Shown here: piece after piece, positions 33,355-44,511 of the stretch | Layout: each line of letters begins with the position of its first letter | Numbering within the stretch: the first letter of the stretch is position 1 | Assembly (NCBI RefSeq): GCF_020622065.1 | Contig: NZ_JAHRYQ010000002.1 | Span: 803,905-867,904, forward strand | DNA from: Geothrix sp. | GTDB taxonomy: Bacteria; Acidobacteriota; Holophagae; Holophagales; Holophagaceae | DNA length: 64,000 bases | Reading direction: 5' to 3' | The notes under the pieces: model-generated | What the model was told of the DNA's origin: nothing | Database searches by the model: none | The model's input: only the letters and a program-made list of their open reading frames with translations | Position numbers and translations under genes: made by a program

Positions 33355-35493
33355 ATGAGCGACGCGACGGGATTCCTCCACGAGGGGCGGGCCTACGGCC
33401 TGCTCGCCGCCGCGGGCCTGCGGGTGCCGCGCCACGGGTTCCTGGAGACGGGGCCGCTGCCCTTCGCCCCCGGGGAGCCCATCGTCCTCAAGGGCATCGC
33501 CGACCAGCTCTGGCACAAGTCCGACAAGGGCGCCGTCCACTTCGGCGCCTTCGACGCCGAGGCCCTGAAGGCCGAAGCCGCGGCCATGCGGCAGCGGGTC
33601 GCGGAGCATCCCTGGATCGGCGGCCTGGTCTGCGAGAAGGTGGCCTTCAAGCGCCTGGCGGGCCTGCCCACGGAAGCCCTGGTCTCCCTGAAGCGCGATC
33701 CCGACGCGGGCTGGCTCGCGGTCTGCGGCATCGGCGGCCTCCAGGCCGATGCCTGGGCCGCCCTGGCCCCCCCGATGATCTGGCCCCTGGCCCTCTGCAC
33801 ACCGGAGCAGGCCCTCGCCGACCTGCGCGTCCACTGGCTGGGCCGCACCTGGCTGGGCCACCAGCGCGGCGCCGAGGCCCTCACGGACGAAGCCAAGCTG
33901 CTGGCCTTCCTTCAGGGGCTCTGGCGCGCGGCCGCAGGGCTCGAACGCGAAGGGGTCACCCTGCTCGAACTGAATCCCGTGGTGCTGGATGGTGACGGCC
34001 TGCCCACGGCGCTGGATGGCGTGGGCACCCTGGGCGCCGCCGCCCCGGCCCCGGCGGCCGCCCCGGATCCCGCCTGGTACCAGGCCCTCGTGAGCCCCCG
34101 GGACCTGGTGATCGCGGGGGTCTCCAGCCGCGCGGGCACGGTGGGCCGCATCATCCTGGAGAACGCGCAGAAGGCCACGCTGCCGGAGGGCTCCATCCGC
34201 CTCATCAAGCCCGGCGCCACCGAATTCCTGGGCCTGCCCTGCCTGCCCTCCGTGGCCGAGCTGGCGCTGGCGCCCACGGACCAGCTCATCGTCTCCCTGC
34301 CCGCGGCCCAGACCCTGGAGCTGGTGGAGCAGCTCTGCCGCCAGGGCGGCGGCGCCACCGTGGTCTATGTGGTGGCCGGCGGCCTGGGCGACGGCGCCGA
34401 CACCGAGGGCCTCGGCCAGCGGCTCGTGGCCGGCCTGGAGGCGCACCGGCGCGAAGGCAAGTGGACGCCGGCCCTGGTGGGGCCCAACGGCCTGGGCCTC
34501 TACAGCCCGGACCAGCACCTGAACACCCTCTTCATCCCCGACGAAAAGCTGCCCCTGCGCCCCAAGCCCGGCCATGTGGCCCTGGTGAGCCAGAGCGGCG
34601 CCTTCCTCATCACCCGCCTCAGTCGGCGACCGGACCTGGGGCTGCGGGCCGCCATCGCCATCGGCAACCAGATGGACCTGCGCTGTTCGGACTTCCTCGC
34701 CGGCTTCGCCTCGGATCCGGCTGTGAAGGTGGCCGGCGCCTACCTGGAAGGCTTCGCCCCCGGGGATCTCAAGGCCACGGCCGAGGCCACCCGGGGGCTC
34801 CGTGCCGCCGGTCGCCGCGTCCTGCTCTACAAGGGTGGCCGCAGCCAGGAGGGCATGGCTGCCGCCAGCAGCCACACGGGCGCCCTCGCGGGCGATCACG
34901 CCCTGCAGGCCAGCGTTCTGCGGCGCGCGGGCGCGATGCTGGCCGAGCGCATCGAGGCCTTCGACGCCGCCCTGTCCTGGCTCGGCGCCTTTGCCGAGGG
35001 AAGGCCCCGCCGCGTGGCCATCATGACCAACGCGGGCTTCGAGTCCGTGGTCTCCGCCGACCTCCTGGGCGGGCCCTTCCGTGGGGCCAAGCTCACCGAA
35101 GCCGAGACGGCCGCCCTGACCGCCACCATCGAGGCCCACGGCCTGACGGGCCTCGTGAGCCCTCGGCTCCCTCTGGACCTCACGCCCATGGCCGACGAAG
35201 CGGCCTACCTGGCCAGCGCCGACCTGCTGCTGGCCTCCGAGGCCGATGTGCTGGTGGTGGGCCTGGTGCCTCTGACCCGGCGCCTGGGCACGGCGGATCC
35301 GGCCGTCTTCGGTCCCTTCGCCCGGGCCCTGGCGGACCTGGCCCGGCAGCACGGCAAGTGGGTGGGCGTGGCCGTGGAGGGCGGGCACCTCTACGACGCC
35401 TATCGCCAGGGGCTCCGTGAGGCGGGCCTGCCCGTCTTCCTGACCATGGAGGAGGCTCTGGAGGGTCTGCAGCTCATCGCGTCCGAGCTGTGA
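33355..35493 (+). CDS. Acyl-CoA synthetase (ADP-forming), fused beta-alpha subunits
   Basis: A 712-residue NDP-forming acyl-CoA synthetase that turns acyl-CoA, ADP and phosphate into the free acid, CoA and ATP. Residues 1-225 resemble the ATP-grasp beta subunit (PIVLKGIADQLWHKSDKGAV, LLELNPVVL). Residues about 235-710 carry the CoA-binding alpha part (GPNGLGLY, VALVSQSGAF, AAIAIGNQMDL) with the phosphohistidine loop SSHTGALAGD. The gene starts two bases after the iorB stop. In this operon it probably conserves energy from arylacetyl-CoA, as in archaeal amino-acid fermentation. The domain order is beta before alpha. Confidence 0.9.
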   Translation: MSDATGFLHEGRAYGLLAAAGLRVPRHGFLETGPLPFAPGEPIVLKGIADQLWHKSDKGAVHFGAFDAEALKAEAAAMRQRVAEHPWIGGLVCEKVAFKRLAGLPTEALVSLKRDPDAGWLAVCGIGGLQADAWAALAPPMIWPLALCTPEQALADLRVHWLGRTWLGHQRGAEALTDEAKLLAFLQGLWRAAAGLEREGVTLLELNPVVLDGDGLPTALDGVGTLGAAAPAPAAAPDPAWYQALVSPRDLVIAGVSSRAGTVGRIILENAQKATLPEGSIRLIKPGATEFLGLPCLPSVAELALAPTDQLIVSLPAAQTLELVEQLCRQGGGATVVYVVAGGLGDGADTEGLGQRLVAGLEAHRREGKWTPALVGPNGLGLYSPDQHLNTLFIPDEKLPLRPKPGHVALVSQSGAFLITRLSRRPDLGLRAAIAIGNQMDLRCSDFLAGFASDPAVKVAGAYLEGFAPGDLKATAEATRGLRAAGRRVLLYKGGRSQEGMAAASSHTGALAGDHALQASVLRRAGAMLAERIEAFDAALSWLGAFAEGRPRRVAIMTNAGFESVVSADLLGGPFRGAKLTEAETAALTATIEAHGLTGLVSPRLPLDLTPMADEAAYLASADLLLASEADVLVVGLVPLTRRLGTADPAVFGPFARALADLARQHGKWVGVAVEGGHLYDAYRQGLREAGLPVFLTMEEALEGLQLIASEL

Positions 35494-35556
35494 CCGGCGC
35501 CATGGCCTGAAACAGGTTTTGAGGGCAGACTCTATTTCGGACCAACGAGGCCCGAA

Positions 35557-36324
35557 ATGTCCCGAATCCTCCCCCCCTGGCGCACCCTCCTTCCTGCTGA
35601 GCACGGCAGCTGGTTCATGCTGGGGTTCCCCCTGGTGCTGGGTCTGCTGGTACGCCCCAGCCTCGCCGGAGGCCTGGTGGCCCTGGCCGCCCTGGCGGTC
35701 TTCCTGGCCCGGCCGCCGCTCCGGCGGGTGCTGAGCGGCCAGCGGGACCCCCTCCAGCGGCGGGCCCTGCTGCTCTTTGCGGGCCTGGCCGGCGGCCTCG
35801 GCCTCGGCGCCCTGGTCCTGGCCGGTCCCCGTTTTCTGATCCCCCTGGCCCTCACGGCGCCCCTGGTGGGGCTGGCACTCCGGGCCGATCTGGCCCGGGC
35901 CGTCCGCTCCCTGGCGGTGGAACTGACCGCCCAGGCGGCTTTCGCGGGCCTGGCCGCGATCCTGCTCGTCGCCGGCGGCGCCACGGGGACCCAGGCGGGA
36001 CGGGCCTGGCTTTTCGCCACCCTCCTGGGCGGCGCCAACCTCGCCCATGTGCGCCGGCTCCTGGGCCACGCCCACCGGCTCGAGGCCTCGGAGTTGCGCC
36101 GCCGCTGGCTCCCCGTGCACCTGCTCCACCTCGCGCTCCTGGGCGCCTCGGCCCTTCTGCTGGCCCCCCGGGGGGTCGCGGGACTGACCTGGACCGGCTG
36201 GACGGCCCTGCTCTACCTCCGGGCGGCCCTGCCCTACCGGCCCATCCCGGCCCGCACCCTCGGCTGGCGGGAAGGGGCCCTCAGCACCGTGGGCCTGCTG
36301 CTGCTCTGGCGCGCGCTGGCCTGA
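35557..36324 (+). CDS. YwiC-like integral membrane protein
   Basis: A 255-residue protein with about seven hydrophobic segments. The N-terminal signature LLPAEHGSWFMLGFPLVLGLL is that of the YwiC-like family, whose function is unknown. Basic loops such as ARPPLRRVL lie between helices. GAGG is seven bases before ATG 35557. In Bacillus subtilis ywiC sits in the fnr-nar region; here it precedes an Rrf2 gene and a nitrate-reductase-like locus, so an anaerobic-respiration context is suggested. Confidence 0.8.
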   Translation: MSRILPPWRTLLPAEHGSWFMLGFPLVLGLLVRPSLAGGLVALAALAVFLARPPLRRVLSGQRDPLQRRALLLFAGLAGGLGLGALVLAGPRFLIPLALTAPLVGLALRADLARAVRSLAVELTAQAAFAGLAAILLVAGGATGTQAGRAWLFATLLGGANLAHVRRLLGHAHRLEASELRRRWLPVHLLHLALLGASALLLAPRGVAGLTWTGWTALLYLRAALPYRPIPARTLGWREGALSTVGLLLLWRALA

Positions 36325-36478
36325 TCCGCAGGGACCATCGGCCCGATTCGCCCGCGAGGCCGCCTGGGGTCCACCGTGATCGAGCGGAGCCTGGGCGCTG
36401 CGTCGGATTTCCATCACAACAGGGCTGGACTCCGGAATCCCCTGCCGCGATCCTGATAATCAGAAAAAGGATTCCTGA

Positions 36479-36925
36479 ATGCTCTTCACCACGGCCACCG
36501 GCTATGCCCTTCGCGCCCTCGCGGCCCTTCCCGAGGACGGGAGCTACTGCCTGGCCAAGGACCTGGCCTCGAGCCTGGAGCTGCCCGGCCCCTACCTGGC
36601 GAAGATCCTCCAGGGCCTGGTGCAGGCGGACATCCTCGAATCCGTGCGGGGCCCCAAGGGCGGCTTCCGGCTCGTGCGGCCCGCCCATCGGATCACGGTG
36701 GGCGAAGTGGTTGTGGCCCTCGAAGGTCCGAATTCCATGGACGGATGCGTCATGGGGTTCCCCACCTGCAGCGGTGACCACCCCTGCCCGCTTCACGATG
36801 CCTGGGGTGCCGTGAAGGCCCAGGTGGCCTCCTCCATGACCGAGGCCACCATCCGGGACCTGCAACTCATGGACTTGCGGAACCTGAAGGAATCCAAGGC
36901 GAGGAACCCGGAGGGGAAGGCTTGA
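36479..36925 (+). CDS. Rrf2-family regulator (NsrR-like position)
   Basis: A 148-residue Rrf2 protein. The DNA-binding half is MLFTTATGYALRALAAL, then LPGPYLAKILQGLVQADILES and the wing GPKGGFRLVRP. The likely [2Fe-2S] ligands lie in DGCVMGFPTCSGDHPC (C-x6-C-x5-C). It lies directly upstream of the membrane Mo/FeS locus on the same strand and probably controls it. An 11-base palindrome-like CCTAATTTAGG sits in the following gap (about 36942-36952) and could be its operator. Confidence 0.85.
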   Translation: MLFTTATGYALRALAALPEDGSYCLAKDLASSLELPGPYLAKILQGLVQADILESVRGPKGGFRLVRPAHRITVGEVVVALEGPNSMDGCVMGFPTCSGDHPCPLHDAWGAVKAQVASSMTEATIRDLQLMDLRNLKESKARNPEGKA

Positions 36926-36941
36926 TGCCTCCCCTTTTTTG

Positions 36942-36974
36942 CCCTAATTTAGGACTCTGATATCCATTTATAAT
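36942..36974 (+). promoter_or_regulatory. Promoter region of the Mo/FeS/Rieske locus
   Basis: CCTAATTTAGG (near-palindrome, AT-rich) followed by TATAAT at 36969-36974, about 30 bases before the ATG at 37004. The -35 element is not obvious, which suits an activated or Rrf2-controlled promoter. Confidence 0.45.
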
Positions 36975-37003
36975 CGACCTCCCGATCTTTTCGGAGTCCA
37001 CCC

Positions 37004-38128
37004 ATGCGCCTCACCAGGGATCTCGACCTTGAAGCCCGCCCCCTGATCCGGGCCGCCCTGGCCACCTTGGCCCTCGGCGGCATGGTGGCCCTGGGCAGCC
37101 GGGGCGGCCGCTGGCTGGACCCCGCCCTCCTGGGCTACCTGCTCGCCACCCTCTTCGCCTGCTTCGGCGTGGCCTACCGCTACTTTTCCTGGATCGAGCG
37201 CCCAGCCACGCGAATGTACTTCCGCCACACGGTCCGCACCCTGCTTTCCCGCAAGGTCCTGGCCGCGCTGCCCCGGATGGCCCTGCTCACCCTGGACCAG
37301 ATTTTCCTGCAGCGCTTCATCGAAAAGCGCTCCCTCAAGCGCTGGGGGGCCCACGCCCTGCTGGCCTGGGGGTGCATGCTGGGCTTTGCGGTGACCCTGC
37401 CGCTGGTCTTCGGGTGGATCCGCTTCACCAGTGAAGGCCTGGACGCCACCCGCTACCAGACTTGGCTCTTCGGCTTCCCGGCAGGTTCCTTCCCCCTCGA
37501 CAGCCTCGTGGCCTTCATCAGCTTCCATGTCCTGGACCTGGCGGCCGTCATGGTGATCGCCGGCTGCGTGCTCAGCCTCGTCCGCCGCGGGGGCGACGAG
37601 GGCGATGCGGCAACCCAGCGTTTCGATCTGGACCTGGCGCCTCTGGTACTCCTCATCGCCGTGAGCGTGACGGGCCTGCTGCTCACCGCCTCCGAGAAGT
37701 GGCTCCAGGGCCGCAACTTCGGCACCCTGGCCTTTCTGCACGAACTCACCGTGATCCTCCTGCTGCTGGGCTTGCCCTTTGGCAAGCTTTTCCACATCGT
37801 CCAGCGGCCCGCCCAGGTGGGTGCCACGATCTACAAAGCCGAGGGCGAGGCGGAGGGCCGCCGGGCCTGCAAAGGCTGCGGCACGCCCTTCATCCGGGCC
37901 AATCAGCACCGCGATCTGGTGGCTTTGTGGAAAGAGCTCGACCTGGATGGGGCGCGGCACGGCACCCAAGGCGGAGGCGGCGTCCACCACCTCGACCTCT
38001 GCCCCCGCTGCAAGCGGCGGCTCGTGGCCAAGGCCCAGGGCGTGCGGCTCCATGGGGCCTTCGATCCCTTCGCCACGGTCCCCGTGTACGCCGAGCCCAT
38101 TCCCGATCCCACGAGCATGAAAGCCTGA
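37004..38128 (+). CDS. Cytochrome-b-like membrane protein with C-terminal zinc-ribbon-like domain
   Basis: A 374-residue protein with about six TMs. Histidines in [27 protein letters not shown] and [10 protein letters not shown] are placed like heme-b ligands of NarI/HdrE/DsrM-type quinol oxidases. After residue about 285 it is soluble, with paired cysteines CKGCG and CPRCKRR about 45 residues apart, suggesting a small metal-binding domain. It starts at 37004 behind GGAG and lies eight bases before the molybdopterin oxidoreductase gene. A quinone-linked membrane anchor is inferred; no exact family is recognised. Confidence 0.65.
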   Translation: MRLTRDLDLEARPLIRAALATLALGGMVALGSRGGRWLDPALLGYLLATLFACFGVAYRYFSWIERPATRMYFRHTVRTLLSRKVLAALPRMALLTLDQIFLQRFIEKRSLKRWGAHALLAWGCMLGFAVTLPLVFGWIRFTSEGLDATRYQTWLFGFPAGSFPLDSLVAFISFHVLDLAAVMVIAGCVLSLVRRGGDEGDAATQRFDLDLAPLVLLIAVSVTGLLLTASEKWLQGRNFGTLAFLHELTVILLLLGLPFGKLFHIVQRPAQVGATIYKAEGEAEGRRACKGCGTPFIRANQHRDLVALWKELDLDGARHGTQGGGGVHHLDLCPRCKRRLVAKAQGVRLHGAFDPFATVPVYAEPIPDPTSMKA

Positions 38129-38135
38129 GGTCCCC

Positions 38136-40396
<2,261 letters not shown>

Positions 40397-40397
<1 letters not shown>

Positions 40398-40978
40398 TGG
40401 TGCCCCAGGACTACGGTTTTTTCATTGATCCCCAGCGCTGCATCGGCTGCCGCTCCTGCGTAGGCGCCTGCGCCGAGTGCGGCACCCACCGCGGCCGTTC
40501 CATGATCCACCTCGACGAGATGGATCGCTTCGACAGCCCCCAGACCGTGCCCACCGTCTGCATGCACTGCGAAGATCCCATCTGCGCCCAGGTCTGCCCC
40601 TCAGATGCCATCAAGCGCAGCGAGGACGGCGTGGTGCACGCCGCCCAGAAACCCCGCTGCATCGGCTGCCAGAACTGCGAACTGAGCTGCCCCTTCGGCG
40701 TGCCCATCGTGTTCTCGGGGCTGGAGCAGATGCTCAAGTGCGATCTTTGCTACGACCGCACCTCCGTGGGCCACAAGCCCATGTGCGCCACGGTCTGCCC
40801 CAGCCAGGCCCTGCTCTTCGTCCGCAAGGACGAGGTCGCCAACCTGCGCCACAACAAGCCCCTGCGCGACTTCCTCATCGGCAGCGTGCGGGTGAAGACC
40901 AAGAACGCCATCATGGTGCCCGATCCGGAGACGCCCCTGCACCTGGACGCGGCCCTTCTCATCGACGGAGGCCTCTGA
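40397..40978 (+). CDS. Four-cluster [4Fe-4S] ferredoxin subunit (DmsB/HybA-like)
   Basis: A 193-residue electron-transfer subunit with four cysteine groups: CIGCRSCVGACAEC, CMHCEDPICAQVCP, CIGCQNCELSCPFG and CDLCYDRTSVGHKPMCATVCP. This is the DmsB/NrfC/HybA arrangement that links a catalytic Mo subunit to a membrane quinone site. Its ATG overlaps the stop of the Mo subunit, and its own stop overlaps the Rieske start. No signal peptide is seen, in keeping with a cytoplasmic complex. Confidence 0.93.
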
Positions 40979-41538
40979 TGACCTGGTGGCGCCGCGCCTT
41001 CCCCCTGGACCTCGCCGAGGAGAGCCGCTTTTCCCGCCGGGAGTTCGCCCGGTTCCTGGCCGTGGTGAGCGCCGGGTTCACCGCCGGCATCGGCTTTCTG
41101 TGGCTGCGGAAAAAGCCCCTGGAAGGAGGGTCAAATCCCGAGCCCGGCCCCATCGAACATCCCGTGGCCCTGGGCCTGGCCTCGGACCTGCTGCCCGGCC
41201 AGAGCCGTCTCTTCAAGTTCCGCGACGCCCATGATGCCTGCATCCTCCTGCGCACCACCAAGGGCGAACTGAAAGCCTACCGACAGACCTGCACCCACCT
41301 GGGCTGCGCCGTGCGGTTCCGCGACGAGCGGTTGGAGTGCCCCTGCCACGAGGGGTTCTTCGAGGTGGACCGGGGCCTTCCGATCCAGGGCCCCCCGACA
41401 CGGCCCCTGTCGGGCATCGAGCTGGAGGTGCGCGCCGACGGCAGCCTCTGGGCCGTGAGCGAACTGCCCAAATCCGCGGATCTCACCCGGAGGGCCGCCA
41501 CCTGTCCCCGGGACGCCCGAACGGAGGTGCCGTCATGA
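40978..41538 (+). CDS. Tat-dependent Rieske [2Fe-2S] protein
   Basis: A 186-residue protein. The N-terminus has a twin-arginine motif followed by a hydrophobic segment (SRREFARFLAVVSAGFTAGIGF), as in membrane-anchored Rieske proteins. The cluster motif is C105-T-H107-L-G-C110 with C121-P-C123-H124; C110 and C123 would form the stabilising disulfide of bc1-type high-potential Rieske centres. It should face the periplasm, while the Mo and ferredoxin subunits seem cytoplasmic. The start overlaps the previous stop and the end overlaps the next start, so it belongs to the same operon. A cytochrome b or bc-type partner is not in the window. Confidence 0.9.
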   Translation: MTWWRRAFPLDLAEESRFSRREFARFLAVVSAGFTAGIGFLWLRKKPLEGGSNPEPGPIEHPVALGLASDLLPGQSRLFKFRDAHDACILLRTTKGELKAYRQTCTHLGCAVRFRDERLECPCHEGFFEVDRGLPIQGPPTRPLSGIELEVRADGSLWAVSELPKSADLTRRAATCPRDARTEVPS

Positions 41539-41765
41539 ACCAGCCTGCCCACCCCAGCCGGGGCCTGCTCTCGGATGTCGCCCTGGGCGTGGCCCTGCTC
41601 GCCCTGGTCATCCAGCTTTACTTGTTCGAGACCGTCCTCCAGTCCGTGCTCGACGGCCATCGGGCCCTCCTTCCGGGCGCCTTCGCCGCCTCGCTCGCCC
41701 TCACCTTCGTGGTCCTCTTCCTGGCCTTCAAAGCGCCCCGCATCGACGCCGGTCCCAAGGCCTGA
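41535..41765 (+). CDS. Small two-TM membrane protein, 76 aa
   Basis: The family is not recognised with certainty. Two predicted TMs (VALGVALLALVIQLYLF and ALLPGAFAASLALTFVVLFLAF) are separated by a short polar loop, and the C-terminus is basic. The ATG overlaps the Rieske stop, and GGAGG-like bases precede it, so it is a real operon member. It may stabilise the membrane complex. Confidence 0.72.
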   Translation: MNQPAHPSRGLLSDVALGVALLALVIQLYLFETVLQSVLDGHRALLPGAFAASLALTFVVLFLAFKAPRIDAGPKA

Positions 41766-41807
41766 GATGTCTTCCAGATCCTCGATCTCCGCCCCGATGG
41801 AGGCGCC

Positions 41808-42425
41808 ATGACCCCCAACCGCCGCCCTCTGGAACTGCTGGAGCCCGATGTCACCCGCGGTCTGGTGGCGAGATTCCGCCTCACCGCCCTCCTGGGCCAC
41901 TTCCCGGAACGCCAGGTCTGGGCCGCCTTCATGTTCATCAACGGCCTCGTCAGCATCGGCCTGCTGGCCGGGCTCGCCATGCTCACGCACACCCCCATGG
42001 TGTTCCCCTCCCTGGGGCCCACGGCCTTCCTCTTCTTCTTCACCCCGACGCTCCCCACCGCCAGCCCCCGGAACACCATCTACGGCCACATCATCGGCAT
42101 CGCCTGCGGCTATGGGGCCCTTTGGCTCATGGGCCTGCACCACGCACCGCCCGCCATGGTCATGGGCGTCGACCTGGCGCGCATCGGAGCTGCGGCGCTT
42201 TCCCTGGCTGCCACCGGTGCCCTGATGATCCTGTTCAGGGCCGCCCATCCGCCTGCCGGAGCCACGACGCTCATCATCTCGCTGGGCATCATCACCAAGC
42301 CGCAGCATCTGGCCATCATGTTGCTGGCCGTGGCGCTGCTCACGGTCCAAGCCGTCGTCCTCAACCGCCTGGCGGGCATTGATTACCCGCTCTGGGCCAA
42401 GCGGGTGCCTTCGCCTGCTCCCTGA
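41808..42425 (+). CDS. HPP-family membrane permease
   Basis: A 205-residue protein with four to six TMs and the family motif FRAAHPPAGATTLII. Further family features are FPSLGPTAFLFF and SPRNTIYGHIIGI. HPP proteins include plant chloroplast and cyanobacterial nitrite transporters, which fits a nitrate-reductase-like locus where nitrite must leave the cytoplasm. GGAGG precedes ATG 41808. The substrate here is inferred from the family and its neighbours. Confidence 0.85.
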   Translation: MTPNRRPLELLEPDVTRGLVARFRLTALLGHFPERQVWAAFMFINGLVSIGLLAGLAMLTHTPMVFPSLGPTAFLFFFTPTLPTASPRNTIYGHIIGIACGYGALWLMGLHHAPPAMVMGVDLARIGAAALSLAATGALMILFRAAHPPAGATTLIISLGIITKPQHLAIMLLAVALLTVQAVVLNRLAGIDYPLWAKRVPSPAP

Positions 42426-42483
42426 TTCGACCGCCGCCTAAAAACATCGGTGCAATCAGGCCGGAAGGACGGCATAAGAGAGC

Positions 42484-43623
42484 ATGGCCATGAGTTGCGA
42501 TCATCCTGACCTGCTGCCCCTGGACGAGGCTCTGGCCCGGCTGTGGGCGGCGCTCCCGGCCCCGCCCGTCACGGAACTGCGGGCGGACCGGGATGATCCA
42601 GCCTCAGACCTTGCTGCCATGGATGGCGTGGCCCTGCGGGCGGAGGAGGGCCGGGCTCCCCGGCGGCTGCTGGGCACCCTCTACGCCGGGGATGACCCCG
42701 CGGCCTTCAGGGTGGCGCCGGGCACGGCCGTGCGCATCATGACCGGCGCGGCCCTTCCCCCAGGGGCCGACGCCATCCTGCCGGTGGAGCAGCTGCGCGA
42801 AGCAGAGGGCCTCATCCATCCGCTGGAGGCGCCACGATCCGGCGACCACACGCGCGCCCGGGGCGAGCAGGCCCGGGCCGGAGACCGGCTGCTGTCCGCG
42901 GATCGCCCCTTCAGTGCCGTCCGCGTGGCTTTGCAAGCCTGGGTGGGCCAGCCCGTGCCGCCGCTCGCCCGCATCCGCGTGGCCGTGGCCTCCACCGGGG
43001 ACGAACTGGTGGCCCACCCCGCGCCCCATCAGATCCGCGATTCCAACGGTCCCATGCTGGCCGCCCTGGCCCACACCCTGGGCGCCGAGGTCGAGCGCCG
43101 GCCCTCGCTTCCGGATGATCCCGCGGCCCTGGGCCGGGCCCTGCGGGATGCCGGCGGCGCCCGCATCCTGCTGACTTCTGGCGGCGTAAGCATGGGCGAG
43201 CACGACCACCTGCCTTCGGTGCTGAAGGACCTGGGCGCCACCATCCTCTTCCACAAGATCCGCCTCAAGCCCGGCAAGCCCATGCTGGCCGCCCAGCTGG
43301 ACGATCTGCTGGTGCTCGCCCTCCCCGGCAATCCCGTGTCGGCCTACCTGAACGCCCTGATCTTCCTGCCGGTGGCCCTGGCCCGTCTGGAAGGCCGGGC
43401 CATGCCCGATCCCTGGCACTGGGGCCGCCTGATGGCCGCCGTGAAAACCAAGGGCGACCGGCCCTTCATGGTTCCGTGCCGCCGTTCCGGCAGCCAGCTC
43501 CATCCCTTGGCCGGCAGGGGCTCCGCTGACCTGGTCACCCTCGCCCAGGCGGATGCCTTCGCCTGGGTCGATCCCGGCGGCCTGGAGGCCGGGGCCGAGG
43601 TTCGCTACCTCACGATGGTGTAG
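42484..43623 (+). CDS. moeA: Molybdopterin molybdenumtransferase MoeA
   Basis: A 379-residue enzyme inserting molybdate into adenylylated molybdopterin. Visible motifs are AMDGVAL, VRIMTGAALPPGADAILPVEQL, STGDELV, SNGPMLAAL, ILLTSGGVSMGEHDHL, KIRLKPGKPMLAA and LALPGNPVSAYL. It is slightly short (about 400 is usual) at the N-terminus. Either ATG 42484 or 42490 could be the start. It lies 58 bases after the HPP gene and would serve the adjacent Mo enzyme. Confidence 0.94.
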   Translation: MAMSCDHPDLLPLDEALARLWAALPAPPVTELRADRDDPASDLAAMDGVALRAEEGRAPRRLLGTLYAGDDPAAFRVAPGTAVRIMTGAALPPGADAILPVEQLREAEGLIHPLEAPRSGDHTRARGEQARAGDRLLSADRPFSAVRVALQAWVGQPVPPLARIRVAVASTGDELVAHPAPHQIRDSNGPMLAALAHTLGAEVERRPSLPDDPAALGRALRDAGGARILLTSGGVSMGEHDHLPSVLKDLGATILFHKIRLKPGKPMLAAQLDDLLVLALPGNPVSAYLNALIFLPVALARLEGRAMPDPWHWGRLMAAVKTKGDRPFMVPCRRSGSQLHPLAGRGSADLVTLAQADAFAWVDPGGLEAGAEVRYLTMV

Positions 43624-43642
43624 CCGCTGCTCAGCCCGCCGC

Positions 43643-44317
43643 TCAACCCTTGGCGTACCGCTGGAGCTTGCTCAGATCCAGGATGCGCACCACGGGAAAG
43701 GTGCTCTGGATCAGCCCCAGGTCGGTCAGCAGGCGCAGGGCGCGGCTGAAGGCCTCGCGGCTGGCGCCGATGCACTGGGCCAGATCCTCCTGGGTCTCCT
43801 GGAACTCCACAATGGACCGCATGGGGTTGGATTCGTGGGCCTCCAGCAGGAGCTGGGCCACACGCTCGGGAACGCTGTGCAGGCTGAGGGTCTCCACCAG
43901 GGTCACCAGGTGGCGCACCTTGGCGGCGAAGTGCTGGATGAGCATCTCGGCCACTTCGGGGTGCCGGTGGACGATCTGGCGCAGCGGCGCGGCGGGAATC
44001 AGCCAGCACTCGGTCTCGCCATGGGACTCGGCGCTGGAGGCGATGGAGGCGCCGTCGAACACGGGCACTTCCCCCACGCAATCGCCCACTTTCAGGAACT
44101 GAAGCACCTGGACCCGGCCCCGGCCATCCGTGCGGAAGACCTTGAGGCCCCCCTTCACCACCACGAACACGCCCTGAACCTGGTCCCCCTGGGTGTAGAC
44201 CCGGGCACCGTCAGGGAACCGGCGCAATTCGGCGATGCTGGCCAGCTCCTCGGCCGCATTCATCGGCAGCCCGGCCAGGAACTCGATCCTTCTCAGGTTG
44301 AGGACTGCTTGAGGCAT
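43643..44317 (-). CDS. Crp/Fnr-family transcriptional regulator without Fnr cysteines
   Basis: A 224-residue regulator. The cyclic-nucleotide-binding-like beta-roll spans about 1-120 (YTQGDQVQGVFVVVKGGLKVF, KVGDCVGEVPVFDG), followed by the dimer helix. A winged helix-turn-helix lies at about 170-215 (TQEDLAQCIGASREAFSRALRLL). S186-R187-E188 and R192 match Crp residues that read GTGA. No N-terminal Fnr cysteine cluster is present, so the signal is not an Fnr-type Fe-S cluster. ATG 44317 is chosen for GGAG; the longer frame would overlap a Crp-like site at 44366-44381. It converges with moeA. Confidence 0.9.
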   Translation of the reverse strand: MPQAVLNLRRIEFLAGLPMNAAEELASIAELRRFPDGARVYTQGDQVQGVFVVVKGGLKVFRTDGRGRVQVLQFLKVGDCVGEVPVFDGASIASSAESHGETECWLIPAAPLRQIVHRHPEVAEMLIQHFAAKVRHLVTLVETLSLHSVPERVAQLLLEAHESNPMRSIVEFQETQEDLAQCIGASREAFSRALRLLTDLGLIQSTFPVVRILDLSKLQRYAKG

Positions 44318-44365
44318 GGGGCTCCACCAAGGCACTAGATCAGTTATCGCACATTTCCATCGGAT

Positions 44366-44381
44366 TGTGATTCCGGTCACG
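44366..44381 (-). promoter_or_regulatory. Crp-like site upstream of the crp/fnr gene
   Basis: TGTGATTCCGGTCACG, a good TGTGA-N6-TCAC dyad. A possible -10 (GATAAC, with TG one base before it) follows on the minus strand about 25 bases from the centre. Autoregulation is inferred. Confidence 0.6.
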
Positions 44382-44453
44382 CATCCCGGGACCGAGCGAC
44401 CAGTACTTTACCGCGGGGTTGGAATTTCGTCTGGGAGAATTCACATGGAACAA

Positions 44454-44482
44454 GGCCCCGGCGGCATCTGCCTACCGGGGCC
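44454..44482 (-). terminator. Terminator of efp
   Basis: An 8-bp GGCCCCGG/CCGGGGCC stem with a 13-base loop lies 30 bases past the stop, followed by TTGTT. Confidence 0.75.
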
Positions 44483-44511
44483 TCCATTGAGTCTCTTGAT
44501 CGATGGGGAGA

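Noticed and set aside
33331-36417. 1028-codon minus-strand frame across iorB, the synthetase gene and ywiC-like gene
   Set aside because: It spans three good genes in opposite orientation and has repetitive Gln/Gly/Ala-rich content.
36403-36418. TCGGA-N6-TCACA upstream of the third rrf2 gene as a Crp-like site
   Set aside because: One half-site has two mismatches, which is too weak to list beside the others.
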